This document shows, one piece after another, positions 1 through 9,722 of a stretch of 64,000 bases of DNA. The translations under genes and the position numbers were made by a program. Source of the DNA: Mesomycoplasma dispar (lineage in GTDB: Bacteria; Bacillota_I; Bacilli_A; Mycoplasmatales; Metamycoplasmataceae). The notes below the pieces were generated by a model, which was given only the letters and a program-made list of their open reading frames with translations, ran no database searches and had not been told where the DNA came from. Numbering within the stretch: position 1 is the stretch's first letter; every line of letters starts with the position of its first letter. The DNA is taken from contig NZ_CP007229.1 of the NCBI RefSeq assembly GCF_000941075.1, positions 496,001 to 560,000 on the forward strand, read 5' to 3'.

Positions 1-802
1 CAAAATTAGCTGTATCAAGTCCGAATAAATCTAAAAGGTAAAAATTGGAAATTGTGTTGGTAAAATAACTGGATTTTGGATCAAAGTTTGGAATTTTTTC
101 TTGAGCCATTTTATCAATTTCAAGACTCCCGCCAAAACGGGCGCGATAAGCAGGTTCTGAAAGTCGAGATGCACGAAATCCGTAGAAATAATCTTCTGGT
201 TTTACATAAAAACCACTTGGATTTCCAAGATAGTCAACTCAGGGAATATTATCTTTTAGAAAAAACTGCATTTTTTTTGCAGATTCAAGTGTTTTCTTGA
301 AAAAATCAGAATTTATTGATTTTTTATTATTAGATCCAAGTTGAATTACTAAAGATTTTGCTTTCTGCCCTTTTTCTAGATAGCCAATTTCGTGATCGTC
401 ACTATCAAATAGATGTTCTGTTCCGTCTTGATCGACTAGCAAAATTGCCTTTAGATTTACAAAAGCATTATAAGAATAACTAGGCGAGCTAATTTCATAG
501 TTAAAAGATTTATCTTTTTTTGTTTTAGATTCCTCGCTAATACCACTTTTTTCAATCTCTAAATTATTTTCATAGACAGTTTGGACAAGAAAAGAATTAA
601 CATGGTAGTCATCCTGGCGGCTTGGTCAAGCAAAAGTGTTAAAACCAACTTTGAAAGCCCCCGGCGAAGAAGTTGCAACGTTGAAATTAGCATTTAGCTC
701 CTGCCGCTCTCAAGCGGGTTGAACAACACAGGATAATAAAGTAAATGGAGTAAAAGTGCTTGGGATTGAAAAGGTTAAAATTTTTTTTAGTTTTTTCATC
801 AT
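1..802 (-). CDS. OppA-like substrate-binding lipoprotein (3' end outside window)
   Basis: Probable solute-binding lipoprotein of a peptide-type ABC importer, displayed on the outer face of the membrane. The start is one of two consecutive ATGs (codon at 802-800) behind a GAGGAG ribosome site. The product begins with a Lys-rich stretch and a hydrophobic segment ending FTLLSC, so Cys25 is the expected lipidation site. Two TGA codons read as Trp (for example AWERQE and FAWPSR). The segment with YFYGFRASRLSEPAY and the DYLGNPSGFYVKPEDY context resembles mycoplasma OppA-type family 5 binding proteins; this is recognition by eye, not a search. About 267 codons lie inside the window and the C-terminus lies to the left. 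Other oligopeptide, sugar or nucleoside binding lipoproteins are possible; confidence is good for lipoprotein, moderate for OppA. Confidence 0.6.
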
Positions 803-845
803 TTTTCTCCTCTTTTAAAAATTTTGCTTTTGTATTTTCTTAAAA

Positions 846-890
846 AAATAAAAACTACTATCAATTAATTTTTGATAGTAGTTTTTATTT
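846..890. terminator. 19-bp perfect hairpin, bidirectional terminator-like
   Basis: Two 19-nt arms (846-864 and 872-890) are exact reverse complements around a short loop and are bounded by A and T runs. It lies about 45 bp upstream of the lipoprotein start, so it could stop transcription entering from either side or sit in the leader of the lipoprotein mRNA. Confidence 0.6.
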
Positions 891-930
891 TTTGACCTCT
901 AACTAACTTTTTGATCTAATCAAAGGAAAA

Positions 931-1005
931 ACTACTATCTAAATAAGTAAAAATATTGACATTATTCTTCTTAATAATGTCAATATTCCCCATATATTTA
1001 GTAGT
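931..1005. promoter_or_regulatory. Nested long inverted repeat (possible attenuator or small RNA)
   Basis: The inner stem is 15 bp and perfect (952-966 with 973-987, loop CTTCTT). It is enclosed by an outer stem in which ACTAC at 931-935 pairs GTAGT at 1001-1005 and TAAATA at 940-945 pairs TATTTA at 995-1000. The outer strand repeats the ACTACTATC core of the hairpin at 846-890, so the two structures could compete. No gene is visible between them. Confidence 0.4.
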
Positions 1006-1082
1006 GATTTTCGTTTGCATTTTTTTCCCTGTCTGGAATTATACCATTTTTTGAAAAAAAGTAAAATTTTTTAGGTTACTTA

Positions 1083-1488
1083 TTTAATTCAAAACTGACA
1101 AAAAAAGTATTATAATTATGACGTGAAAGGATTAATTAGCACACGTGGTAAAAATAAAACACCACGTAAGTCAAAAAAAACAACACACAAAAGGAAACGC
1201 GCTTGCAAACCGCCCGGTTGAATACTTTTGTGCTATTTTACAAAGAAAATACTTGAATGTTGAAGGTAAAATTTTTGAAAACCTTGAAGATGCTCATTAA
1301 AAAATCAACTCATTTGTTAAATGATATAATAAAACTAGAATGCAAAGTTCTCTTCCATATTTGAACCCAAATTCTCATTTTGAACAATTCGCTGCTCAAA
1401 AAATTTTCATAATTTTGGAGAATAAAAAATGATAAAAATTTGTTTTAAAAATATTTAAAAATAATAATGTCTCTCATTTTCCTAACTA
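1083..1488 (+). pseudogene. IS3-like transposase remnant, copy 1 (internally deleted)
   Basis: Decayed transposase fragment, clearly homologous in order and sequence to the remnant at 41649-42334 on the other strand. Fragments that can be read include LISTRGKNKTPRKSKK near the start, then an EYF-AILQ segment, FENLEDAH, KWYNKTR and PNSHFEQF. This order resembles the C-terminal DDE region of IS3-family OrfB. Compared with copy 2 about 85 nt are missing after 1190, which removes the QETMENNIQQSMSP region, and stops and frameshifts are present. The right boundary, GTCTCTCATTTTCCT near 1469-1483, matches the end repeat of copy 2. The left end repeat is not visible. Not functional. Confidence 0.6.
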
Positions 1489-1854
1489 ATTGACAATAAT
1501 GAAGATAGTCTTTTTTAATTATACCACAAAAAGTAGTGAAACTGAATTGTAAAATTTATTATTTAGTAGAAAATTTTATGTAAATTTTTTCAAAAAAGAA
1601 AAAAATATATAAATTCAGTTAATTAATTCTAGCTTATTTCAGTATTTTCATTTATTCGCAATTATTAAAATTTAGTTTTTAACTTTTAGAATTAAAATTT
1701 TTAATTTTAGATTAATTTTACTTGAAAATGAACAAAATTATCACTGTTTTTAAATAATTTACAAACTAACGGTAACCTAAAAAGATAATAAAAATGCGTT
1801 TTTGTATTAAAATATAAGGTTATTTATCTAAAAATTAGTGCCTTGAGAGTAAAA
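1489..1854. other. AT-rich intergenic stretch, no gene seen
   Basis: No reading frame of note and no RNA gene is recognisable. It carries the leader of the downstream ABC exporter gene; TATAAT-like runs are too frequent here to choose a promoter. Confidence 0.5.
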
Positions 1855-4158
1855 ATGATTCAAATTCGTAATGTTACTAAAAAAATTGGTACCAAATTAA
1901 TTCTAGATAATATTAGTGTTGATATTCCCTCAAATAAATTAACTTTTATTTCGGGTCAGTCTGGAGTTGGGAAAACAACACTTTTGCATATTATCGCAAA
2001 AATTACCAATGCCGATAGTGGACAAATTTCCTTTTTTGATGCAAACCAAAAGCAAATAAAAAAACCAAATGTTGATATTGTTTTCCAGGATTTTAACCTA
2101 ATCGATAATATTTCCGCAGTTGATAATGTTCGCATTGGAACTAATATTTTAGGCCATAGTTTTAAACAGGAAGAATTCAGTAAAAATGCAAATTTTCTGA
2201 ATTTAGAAAAAAGCATTTTTAAAACAAAAATGGAAGATTTATCAGGTGGTGAAAAACAACGGATTTCAATTTTGCGTTCACTTAATCGTGGATCTGAATT
2301 TATTTTATTTGACGAACCAACAGCATCACTTGATAAGGAAAATGAGTTAATTATTTTTGAAAAAATCAAGCAAATGTCAAAAAATCACACAATTGTGGTG
2401 ATTAGTCATAATATCGAGATGGTCAAAAAATATGCTGACCAAATTATTTTTCTCCAAAAAGGTCAGCAGCCAATTGTTCAAAAATTTAACGAAGATTTAC
2501 CAGAAAAAATTCAAGATTTAGAAAATTTACCAACATCAAAGTCAAAAAAAGTTTCAAAAATTTTTCAATTTAAAAATAAATTGCGAATTTCACCAATTTT
2601 TGTAATCGCTGATATTAGTAAAAAAATTACATTAACAATTTTAATTGTAATCGCCTTTTTAGCGGCAATTTTTTCGATTAGCTTTGCATTTGAACTAAAT
2701 TTAGGAACAGAAAAAGTTAGTCGGCAGCAAAAATATACTTTATCACTTGATAAAAATTTAATTGAAAAAAAATCAAAAGCAGCTTTTAATCAAGATGAAA
2801 TTAGTCAAATTGGCAGTTTTGAATCAGTTAATACAATTGTGCCGATGCGTTCAACCGCAAATATGAATTTTTATTATGAAAATCGTAAGGTTAGTCTAGA
2901 TTCAGTAGATCAAATCGAGATTAACGATTTTTTCAAAAATCGAATCGAGAATGATATTGTTAATTTTGAAGGTCGATTTATCGAGAACGCAAACGAAATT
3001 ATTCTTTCAAATTCAACGGCAGAAAAATTAAAAATTGAAAACCCAATTGGACAAACAATTTATTTAACGCACGGAACAGTGAAAGAAATTCAAGATGTTA
3101 AGAATAAAATTCCTCTAAAAATCGTTGGGATTAACCACGGAATTAAAAGTTCAGTTAGTAAAATAAATAACAGTTTTAATTTAATTACTTTTCCTTCGTT
3201 TATTGCCACAGAAACAATTCTAAACTTGGAAAATTTAGTAATTAAAAATGAAAACTTGGCAAAAAAGTACGAAAATCAACAACTTTTTAAAGAAATTAAC
3301 TCTTATATCCCTAATGAAAACCAGCAAACTTCGGCACTAATTCCTTTTACGATTAAACTTAAAAGCGCAAAAGCACAACCAGAAAATTTAAAATTAATTA
3401 CTGGAAACATCGCAAAAAAAGTTGATCAAATTTTGATTTCAACTACAGCCGTGGATTTAAATGCAAAATATAAGTTAAAAGTTGGTGATATAATTCAGAC
3501 AGTCTCGCCTTTAGATCAAAAGTTTAATCTTGTTGTTGTTGGTATTTTTGAATCGCCAATTTCAGAATTATATTATCACCGCGATGCAAAAGAGTTTTAT
3601 AATCGTTATCAACCAGCACAACTAGCGACATATTTGACAACTACGGATGAAAATAACGAACTTGACTCAGAAGCAAAAATTGCTAAATTTGATCTAAAAA
3701 TAACTCCACCTTCGAATTTAATTCGTGTAATAACGAGTCAATCATTAGAAATAATTGCAATTATTAATAAAGTTACATTTGCCGTTTTTATCATTTTCGT
3801 AATTATTCTAATTGCTTTTATTCTTGTTTATGCAAAAACAATTTCTGAGTCAAAACAAAAGATGATCGGAATTTTAAAAGCCCTTGGCGGATCAACTTTA
3901 TTAACACTTTTTTATCATACGCTCAATATTATTTTAATATCAATTGTTGTTCTAGCACTTAGTTTTGTGATTATTTTTCCCGCAATGGAATCAATACATG
4001 TTCTTATTGTTGGTAGCGAATTACCCGCGGCTTCACAGTATCATTTATCGCTAATTTTGTTGTTTTCATGAACAGGATTATCGACAGTTTTTATCTTAAT
4101 TTACGTGCTAATGTCGTTAATTACTTACAAAAAAACAACACAGCAGTTGTTAAGATAG
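1855..4158 (+). CDS. ABC exporter, ATPase fused to FtsX/MacB-type permease
   Basis: A 767-residue fused half-exporter. The N-terminal ATPase has Walker A GQSGVGKTT at residues 34-42, signature LSGGEKQRIS, Walker B ILFDEPTASLD and switch His in VVISHN. After residue about 250 there is one transmembrane helix, a large extracytoplasmic domain of about 350 residues, then three C-terminal helices. This is the MacB/FtsX layout, used for export of peptides or lipoproteins or for mechanotransmission rather than import. I chose ATG 1855 over the in-frame TTG at 1843 because the family starts close to the first strand (MIQIRNV) and GAGAG precedes it. One TGA (4069-4071) is Trp; the true stop is TAG at 4156. 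The substrate is unknown. A terminator follows. Confidence 0.85.
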
Positions 4159-4187
4159 GACGATTAGTTTTTAAAATTTTGCAATTT

Positions 4188-4234
4188 AAAATTGGAAATA
4201 TTGCTTTATTTTAGGTAATATTTCCAATTTTTTC
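4188..4234 (+). terminator. Rho-independent terminator after ABC exporter
   Basis: AAATTGGAAATATT and AATATTTCCAATTT form an inverted repeat followed by a T-rich run, 30 bp after the stop codon. Confidence 0.75.
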
Positions 4235-4658
4235 TTTTGCTAATCAAGTTATGCTATTTTTTTGTTATTTAGTTATAACTTTAAGGATGAAAATTTTTCT
4301 ATTTTAGTAACGCTTTATTTTGTTATTTTACATTAAATAACAAAATTCATCTAGTTTTTAAAAAAAATTACAACAAAAATTACGCTTGTACAACACTAAT
4401 TTAATGGGTTTTTGGTCATAGAAACATCGAAAACCGTCTCATACGGGCTAAAATTCAAACGGGTTTACACGAAATAGAACATAAAATTGCTATTGACATT
4501 TGCTAAAAATCAAAAAAGATGCCTGAATTTATAGCATCTTTTAGAATTGGTGTTTAAAATTCAAATTAAACAGAGAAAGTTTATTTTACAAAGCAAAAAA
4601 AGATGCTGTAATTTACAGCATCTTTTTTGATGTAGATAAGAGTTAAAAAATTAGAAAA
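4235..4658. other. Intergenic stretch with two related hairpins
   Basis: No intact gene. There is a short open stretch around 4412-4495 that reads HRNIENRLIRAKIQTGLHE and then stops; it could be a transposase scrap but is too short to assign. Two hairpins with the same GATGC/GCATC stem lie at 4512-4542 and 4596-4628. Confidence 0.4.
4596..4628 (-). terminator. Terminator of the SPFH/NfeD operon
   Basis: A perfect 16-bp stem (A-run, GATGCTGTAA, then TTACAGCATC, T-run) begins 30 bp beyond the SPFH stop codon on the minus strand. A shorter copy of the same stem is at 4512-4542. Confidence 0.75.
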
Positions 4659-5573
4659 TTAACTGTTTTCCTTGAACATTTCAGATGCAACTGCCATTGT
4701 TTTAGCAACATCTGTAAGATTTGGCGGTAAAATTATTTTTGTTGCTTGTCCGTTTGCTAATTTTCCAAGTTGTTCAAGTGATTTGTAAGTAAGAATTTGT
4801 GGATTTAAATTTGCCTCATTTAAAAGGTTTATCGCTTGTCTTTGACCTTCGGCTTCCAAAATTTCACTTTCTTTTATCGCCTCAGCGTTTAAAATTTGTG
4901 CCTGTTTTTTTGCCTCAGCTTTTAAAATTTCTGATGCTTTCTCACCTTCAGCCTTTAAAACAAGTGCGAGTTTTTGACCTTCAGCTTCAAGAATATTTGC
5001 TCTTTTTTCACGTTCAGCCCGCATTTGTTTTTCCATTGCGCTTTGAATATCACGCGGCGGGATAATATTTTTTATCTCAACCCGATGAACTTTAAGCCCT
5101 CAAGGATCAGAAGCTTCGTCCAAAATATAGGTTAGTTTTGAATTAATTGTATCTCGCGAAGTTAGAGTTTCATCTAATTCCAACTCCCCTAGAAGATTTC
5201 TGAGAGTTGTTGCAGCTAAATTTTCAATTGCTCGCATTGGATTTTCAGCACCAAAAACAAACTTTTCTGGGTCGGTTATTTGTAAATAAACAACAGTATC
5301 AACTTTAATTCCTGCATTATCTTTTGTGATTATATCTTGTTCGGGAAAATCAAGAACTTTCTCTTTATAATTTTCACGTTTGATAATTCTATCAATAAAA
5401 GGAATAATAAAATTAAGACCGTTATTAAGTGTTTTTTTGTATTTTCCAATTCTTGTTACAACAGCAAATTCGGATTGCTGAATAATTTTAATCGACAAAA
5501 TTAAACTAAAAACAATGAAAATTATTATAATTCCAAGAATAATAAACAAAATTACTTGTGTTGATTGTGACAT
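4659..5573 (-). CDS. SPFH/Band 7 (stomatin-like) membrane protein
   Basis: A 304-residue stomatin/prohibitin-homology protein that scaffolds membrane microdomains. One N-terminal helix (about residues 8-30) is followed by the SPFH domain, beginning QQSEFAVVTRIGKY and including DPWGLKVHRVEIKNIIPPRDIQSAM. A long Ala/Glu/Lys coiled coil follows, with repeating LxAEGxK units (residues about 180-250), and a short tail. ATG 5573 has GGAAGG seven bases upstream. One TGA at 5100-5102 is the Trp of DPWG, a conserved family position, which confirms the decoding. It lies 22 bp downstream of an NfeD-type gene, the usual partner of bacterial stomatins, so the two probably act together. The specific process in mycoplasmas is not known. 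Confidence 0.85.
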
Positions 5574-5595
5574 ATTTTAACCTTCCAATTTTCAT

Positions 5596-6084
5596 CTATT
5601 TATATTTTTTGATATACAAAACATTTCCTTTAACTTCAATTACCTGAATTTTTGTATCTTTTATGATTAAACCTTCGCCTGGAATCGAAAAAGCACGGTA
5701 AATCTTACCTTCAACATTAACTTGACCTAAACGATTTTCACCAACACCATATTCATTTGTTTCAAAATGTACAAAACCTAATTTTTGTCTAAGTAACTCT
5801 TGCAAATTTCCAGTATTTTTGTTTAATTTTTCCAATTTTTTCTTCAATATTCTATAAATTGTCAAGTATAAAATTAGGACTAAAATTGGGAAAATTAAAA
5901 ACTCAATTAGAATAATTCAATAACTATTGTTAGTAAAAATTGTAATTAACAAAGAAGGAATTGCCGCAACACTTGCAAGTCCTGATCAAATTCCAGTTGT
6001 GAATAATTCGACTAGAACAAAAGTTGAAATTACTAAAATTCAAATTATTAGAATAATAACTTGACTAATATCATCTAAATTCAC
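5596..6084 (-). CDS. NfeD-family membrane protein
   Basis: A 162-residue protein with three to four hydrophobic helices in the first 85 residues and a small soluble C-terminal domain. That domain (GQVNVEGKIYRAFS, then a GLIIKDTKIQVIEVKGNVLYIKK end) matches the OB-fold of short NfeD proteins. The start is GTG at 6084 with AGAAGG upstream; three TGA codons inside the helices encode Trp. It lacks the N-terminal ClpP-like protease domain of long NfeD proteins, so it is the short form that pairs with SPFH proteins. Immediate co-transcription with the SPFH gene (22 bp gap) supports that pairing. Confidence 0.8.
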
Positions 6085-6154
6085 AATTTTTCTACCTTCT
6101 AATGCAAAATTATAAAAAAATACATTATAAATTATAGCACAAAACTACTATTAG

Positions 6155-7180
6155 TTAAACTTGCTTGTCATTTTCTAGATTAATTCAGATCTGGTCTTGA
6201 TAACCATAATGTTCAATTATTTTAAGAATTTTTTCATTATTTTGTTGTAAGTTAAAGTTTGCATCAAAACCTAAAAAAGTTAATTTTTCCGAAATTATTC
6301 GATCAGCCAAAACATTACCAAGTTCGGGGAAAAAAGGAGTTGTATAATTATTAATTAAGTCAAATTCAATAATTAATATTTCAATATTTTTTAATTTATC
6401 AGTTAAATTTACTTTATTTTCATAGACAAAACGGCAAATATCTGAAAGGTTAAAAAAGCCGACTTTTTTTGAATTTTTTGCAAAAATAATCGCAAAAGAC
6501 TTTAAAATCGCATAACGCAGAAAACTATCGCCACCTTCGAAATAAATTAATTTATTTTCTTTTGTTAATTTTTTAAACGAATCCTTATAAAGATCTAGCG
6601 GCAAAACTATTTTAGACTTTGGTTTGTCTTCAAGGAAAAAGTGGACAAAATCTTCAACATTTGCAAGACTTATTTCGGGTAAAAGGAAAAAATCGGTTCA
6701 TTTTTCTTTTTTATTTTCATTTTCATCATAGAGAAAAACGATTTTACTAGCAAGTTTGTTAGTAAAAAAATTACGAATAATTTCATATTTATAATTAGGC
6801 TTAGTTGAATATTGAAGCGAAAGTCAAAAAAGGTCAATATTTTCTCTAAATTCTTTTTCAGTAATTGCATATTTTTTAATTCATTTTGAAAAAATTGGAT
6901 TTTTTAATGCAGTTTTGTAACTAAAGTCAAGATATTTTTCCTTTTGATTGCCAACTTTTATTGGTTCACTTTTAGTTATAACGGATCCTAAAATATTACT
7001 TTTATCGCTAGATATTCACCCTTTTTTATCTAGGTCGTTTTTTTCTTTATTGAAATCATCTAATAAATCCGCGTTGGAATTCGTTTTTTTTTCTAATTTT
7101 GACAATGAACTAGGATTAACTAGATTTTTATTTTTTCTTTGATTAATATTTTTTTTTGTTTTAATTTTGCTTGTGTTCAT
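6155..7180 (-). CDS. DnaI-like helicase loader with degenerate ATP site
   Basis: A 341-residue protein in the position and orientation of DnaI, directly downstream of the DnaB/DnaD-like gene. The C-terminal half follows the AAA+ order of Bacillus DnaI: a strand and loop KLIYFEGGDSFLRY where the Walker A would be (residues about 210-223), then ILIIEFD where the Walker B would be (about 266-272), and a sensor-like strand LTFLGFDANF. The P-loop Lys-Thr and the Walker B Asp-Asp are absent, so ATP hydrolysis looks lost. The N-terminal half (polar, Lys/Asn-rich, with WISSDKSNI and FLLPEISLANVEDF) is less recognisable. Start ATG at 7180; stop TAA at 6157-6155; at least three TGA codons are Trp. Family assignment rests on order and neighbours; confidence moderate. 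Confidence 0.6.
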
Positions 7181-7216
7181 AGGTTTGTTTTTCTTTAATT
7201 ATTTTAATTTAACGTT

Positions 7217-8185
7217 CTAAAGTCAACCTTCACCTGAGTTTAATTCGTTAAAAATTCAATTATTATCAACTGAATTTTTTCGCTGTTTTGAATCTAATGA
7301 TTTTGAAATTGGTTTTATTTTTATTTGGATATTGTTTTTTAGAGTATTTTTAACCTTTGAATTAAGTTGCTTTTCGCTATTTTTTATTTTTAATTTAAAA
7401 ATTTCATTAAGTTCAAGATCGACATCAGAACCTTTAATAATTTCATCTTTCCATAAGTCATCAAGAATTTTCTTCATATAATTAAAAACGATGTCATTAT
7501 TGACTTTGTAGGAATACTCAATTACGCTATTAATTGCATAATTTGAAAAATTTTTTTCATTCTGATAGGCATATAGCAAATTACGAGTGCGCGGTCTAAT
7601 TAATTTTTTTGTTAGATATAAATGATAATCTTCAAAATTTAATTCCTCTTTTGCGGTTTTATTATCAAAATTTTCAGGAAAGTTAATAATATTGGTGGTA
7701 TTTTCCTTGTTTAGTCCAAAAATTTCGTAAAATTTTTTAGAAAGATTATAAAAATTTGTTGTATCAATTTGACTGTTTTTGCTAATTTTTAACTTTTTTT
7801 TAAACCGCAGCATTAGATTTGAGTAAGTTTCTAAACTGATTTCATCGGAAATCAGCGACTTTAAATAAGGGTTTTTATCAATTTGACTTGAATTTAAAGG
7901 GGTTTTTAGATTAATAAAGTATTTTTTTTCACTAGAATCATAGAGTGTTTCAATTAAATTCAGAGATTCTAAAATTTCACGATTTTTGTGAAATTCTTCA
8001 ATACCAATTTTAAAAACATTTTCTAAAAACGTATAATTTACCGTCTCACCAAGATTTTTAATGGTTAAAAAATAATGAAAAAGACTGAAACATTTATGCT
8101 TGACGATCGGAAGGTAAAAATATAATAAATTGTTTAAATCATTTTGACTAAAATTAGAACTGGATGTTACAAAATAAAGCTGCAT
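7217..8185 (-). CDS. DnaB/DnaD-like primosomal protein
   Basis: A 322-residue protein resembling the N-terminal winged-helix region and one DDBH-type domain of Gram-positive DnaB (membrane attachment) and DnaD proteins. Visible features are a start of MQLYFVTSSSNF, then a helical N-domain with FYLPIVKHKCFSLFHYFL, and a C-terminal helical domain (residues about 200-280) containing NYAINSVIEYSYKVNNDIVFNYMKKILDDLWKDE split by turns, typical of the DnaB_2 fold. The last residues are basic (KPISKSLDSKQRK). The reading frame passes two TGA Trp codons and ends at TAG 7219-7217. It lies 20 bp after the HAD-CoaE fusion gene and 36 bp before dnaI-like, copying the coaE-dnaB-dnaI order of Bacillus. Role: loading of the replicative helicase. 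Confidence 0.65.
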
Positions 8186-8205
8186 AGTATTTAGAAATTT
8201 TATTA

Positions 8206-9549
8206 TTATTTAAAAATTTTGTGAAAAAATTTTGTGAAAAAATGTCGTTTTTTCCATTTCCGATGGGAGATTTTGACATCATAAAATTTAATTTTATTTG
8301 AATTTAACGCTTGATTTTTATGTGAAACACTATTTTTGACTTTTTTATTTTCAATGTTTAAAAGTTGTTGCTTTTTAGAAGTTTTAATTCAAACTACTTT
8401 TGAGAAAAATTGCAAAAAATTGGCATTTTCCGTCCATAAATTAGGTATTTCTACAAAATGGTAATGATTTTTACTTAAATGTTCTTCCAAAAATGGATAT
8501 ACCGTTTTTTCGATTAGATTGCGGTTTCCTTCATTTTCTAACATAAAATCGCGAATCTTATTTTTGTCAAGGTAATTTTCATTAACAAAATCAGCTCTAA
8601 TTTCTTTAATCGCTTCAAAACATTTGCCGTTAGTTGAATAACAATTAGCAAAAAAATCGTCGGTATATAAAACAGAATAACCTGATTTTTCAATGTTTTT
8701 CAAAAAAGTTGTCTTACCACTGGCATAATAACCCACAACTGCAACCGATTTTGGACGAAAAATTAGATTTTCCAAAGATTTAGCAACACCACCAAGTTTA
8801 CGTCTATAGCCAACAAAGTGTGCAATTTTTTTAATTTTTTTCTTTGCTGATTTCATTATAATTAATGTTTTTACAAAGTTTTTTGTAGAAATGTCATTTT
8901 CTGAATCGCCAATGTGAAATGTGTGATTTAAAGACACATTTGTAAATTTAGCAATAAAATCTACAGCTTTACCTTTCGAAGCTTGAATGTCGGTAATTTC
9001 AATTGCATAACCTTGATTTATTGTTGAAATTTCAATATATTGCGAAAACATTTTTTTTAGAATATATTTTATTTTCTTAATTTTAAAAACACAAGGTGAT
9101 AAAATTAAAATTTTTCTAACTTTTTCAGGAACAAAAATTTCGTTAATTGATTTAAATTGAAAATTTTTTGAAAATTTAGCTAAAAATTTAACAAGAAAAT
9201 TTTTTGAATAAAAAATTTTTGAATTAAAAGAAATTATAAATTTGAACTTTTTAACTAAAAATACAATTTGATTAACAATTTCGGCATCAATCGTCGCTTC
9301 GAAAAGCAATTTAAAATTTTCATTAAAAATTTGTGCACCGTTTTGGCAAACATAAAATTTTGCCGAAATTTTTTGTCCAATGATTGCGACTTCGGAGGTG
9401 AACTTTCGACCTGTTGAAATCACAACCATACAATTTTTAGCTAATTTGTTTAGTGATTGGCGATTTTTTTCGGATATTTTCGCATTCCTGCCCCGACCAA
9501 TATCCAAAAGGGTACCATCAAGGTCAAAAAAACCAATTTTATATAGCAT
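8206..9549 (-). CDS. HAD-family phosphatase fused to dephospho-CoA kinase
   Basis: A 447-residue two-domain protein. Residues 1-265 form a Cof-type HAD hydrolase: motif I FFDLDGTLLD (Asp9, Asp11), motif II VISTGR, and motif IV GDSEND near 211-216. Residues about 266-385 match dephospho-CoA kinase: P-loop GYYASGKTT (about 269-277), a DDFF acid pair, and an LIEKTVYPFLEEHL helix typical of CoaE. Dephospho-CoA kinase performs the last step of coenzyme A synthesis. A basic tail of about 60 residues follows a TGA Trp codon at 8391-8389 and ends at TAA 8208-8206. The HAD substrate (often sugar phosphates or flavin nucleotides) cannot be told. First gene of the five-gene minus-strand operon; a TATAAT box lies about 35 bp upstream. 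The start ATG 9549 has only a weak ribosome site. Confidence 0.75.
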
Positions 9550-9581
9550 AATTAACTCAAATTTTAATATTTTAACAATAA

Positions 9582-9587
9582 ATTATA
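9582..9587 (-). promoter_or_regulatory. Promoter -10 for the HAD-CoaE operon
   Basis: ATTATA on the plus strand gives TATAAT reading leftwards, 33 bp before the start codon. No clear -35 is seen, as is common in mycoplasmas. Confidence 0.45.
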
Positions 9588-9677
9588 TAAAATTATCTAA
9601 AAAAGTGGTAAAATTACTATTTAATTTTAACAATTACTTTTTTTGTTGCCAAAAATTAACTTTAAATCACCTAACAT

Positions 9678-9688
9678 TATAATATAAT
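9678..9688 (+). promoter_or_regulatory. Promoter -10 (two overlapping TATAAT) for P80 operon
   Basis: Two overlapping TATAAT hexamers (9678-9683 and 9683-9688) lie 35-40 bp upstream of the P80 start codon, back to back with the promoter of the opposite operon. Confidence 0.5.
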
Positions 9689-9722
9689 TTATGGTTCAAA
9701 CCAAATTAAGGATTTTATCTTT

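Noticed and set aside
4385-4510. Short plus-strand frame with HRNIENRLIRAKIQTGLHE
   Set aside because: About 30 codons, no start and an early TAA; possibly a transposase scrap, but too short to name.
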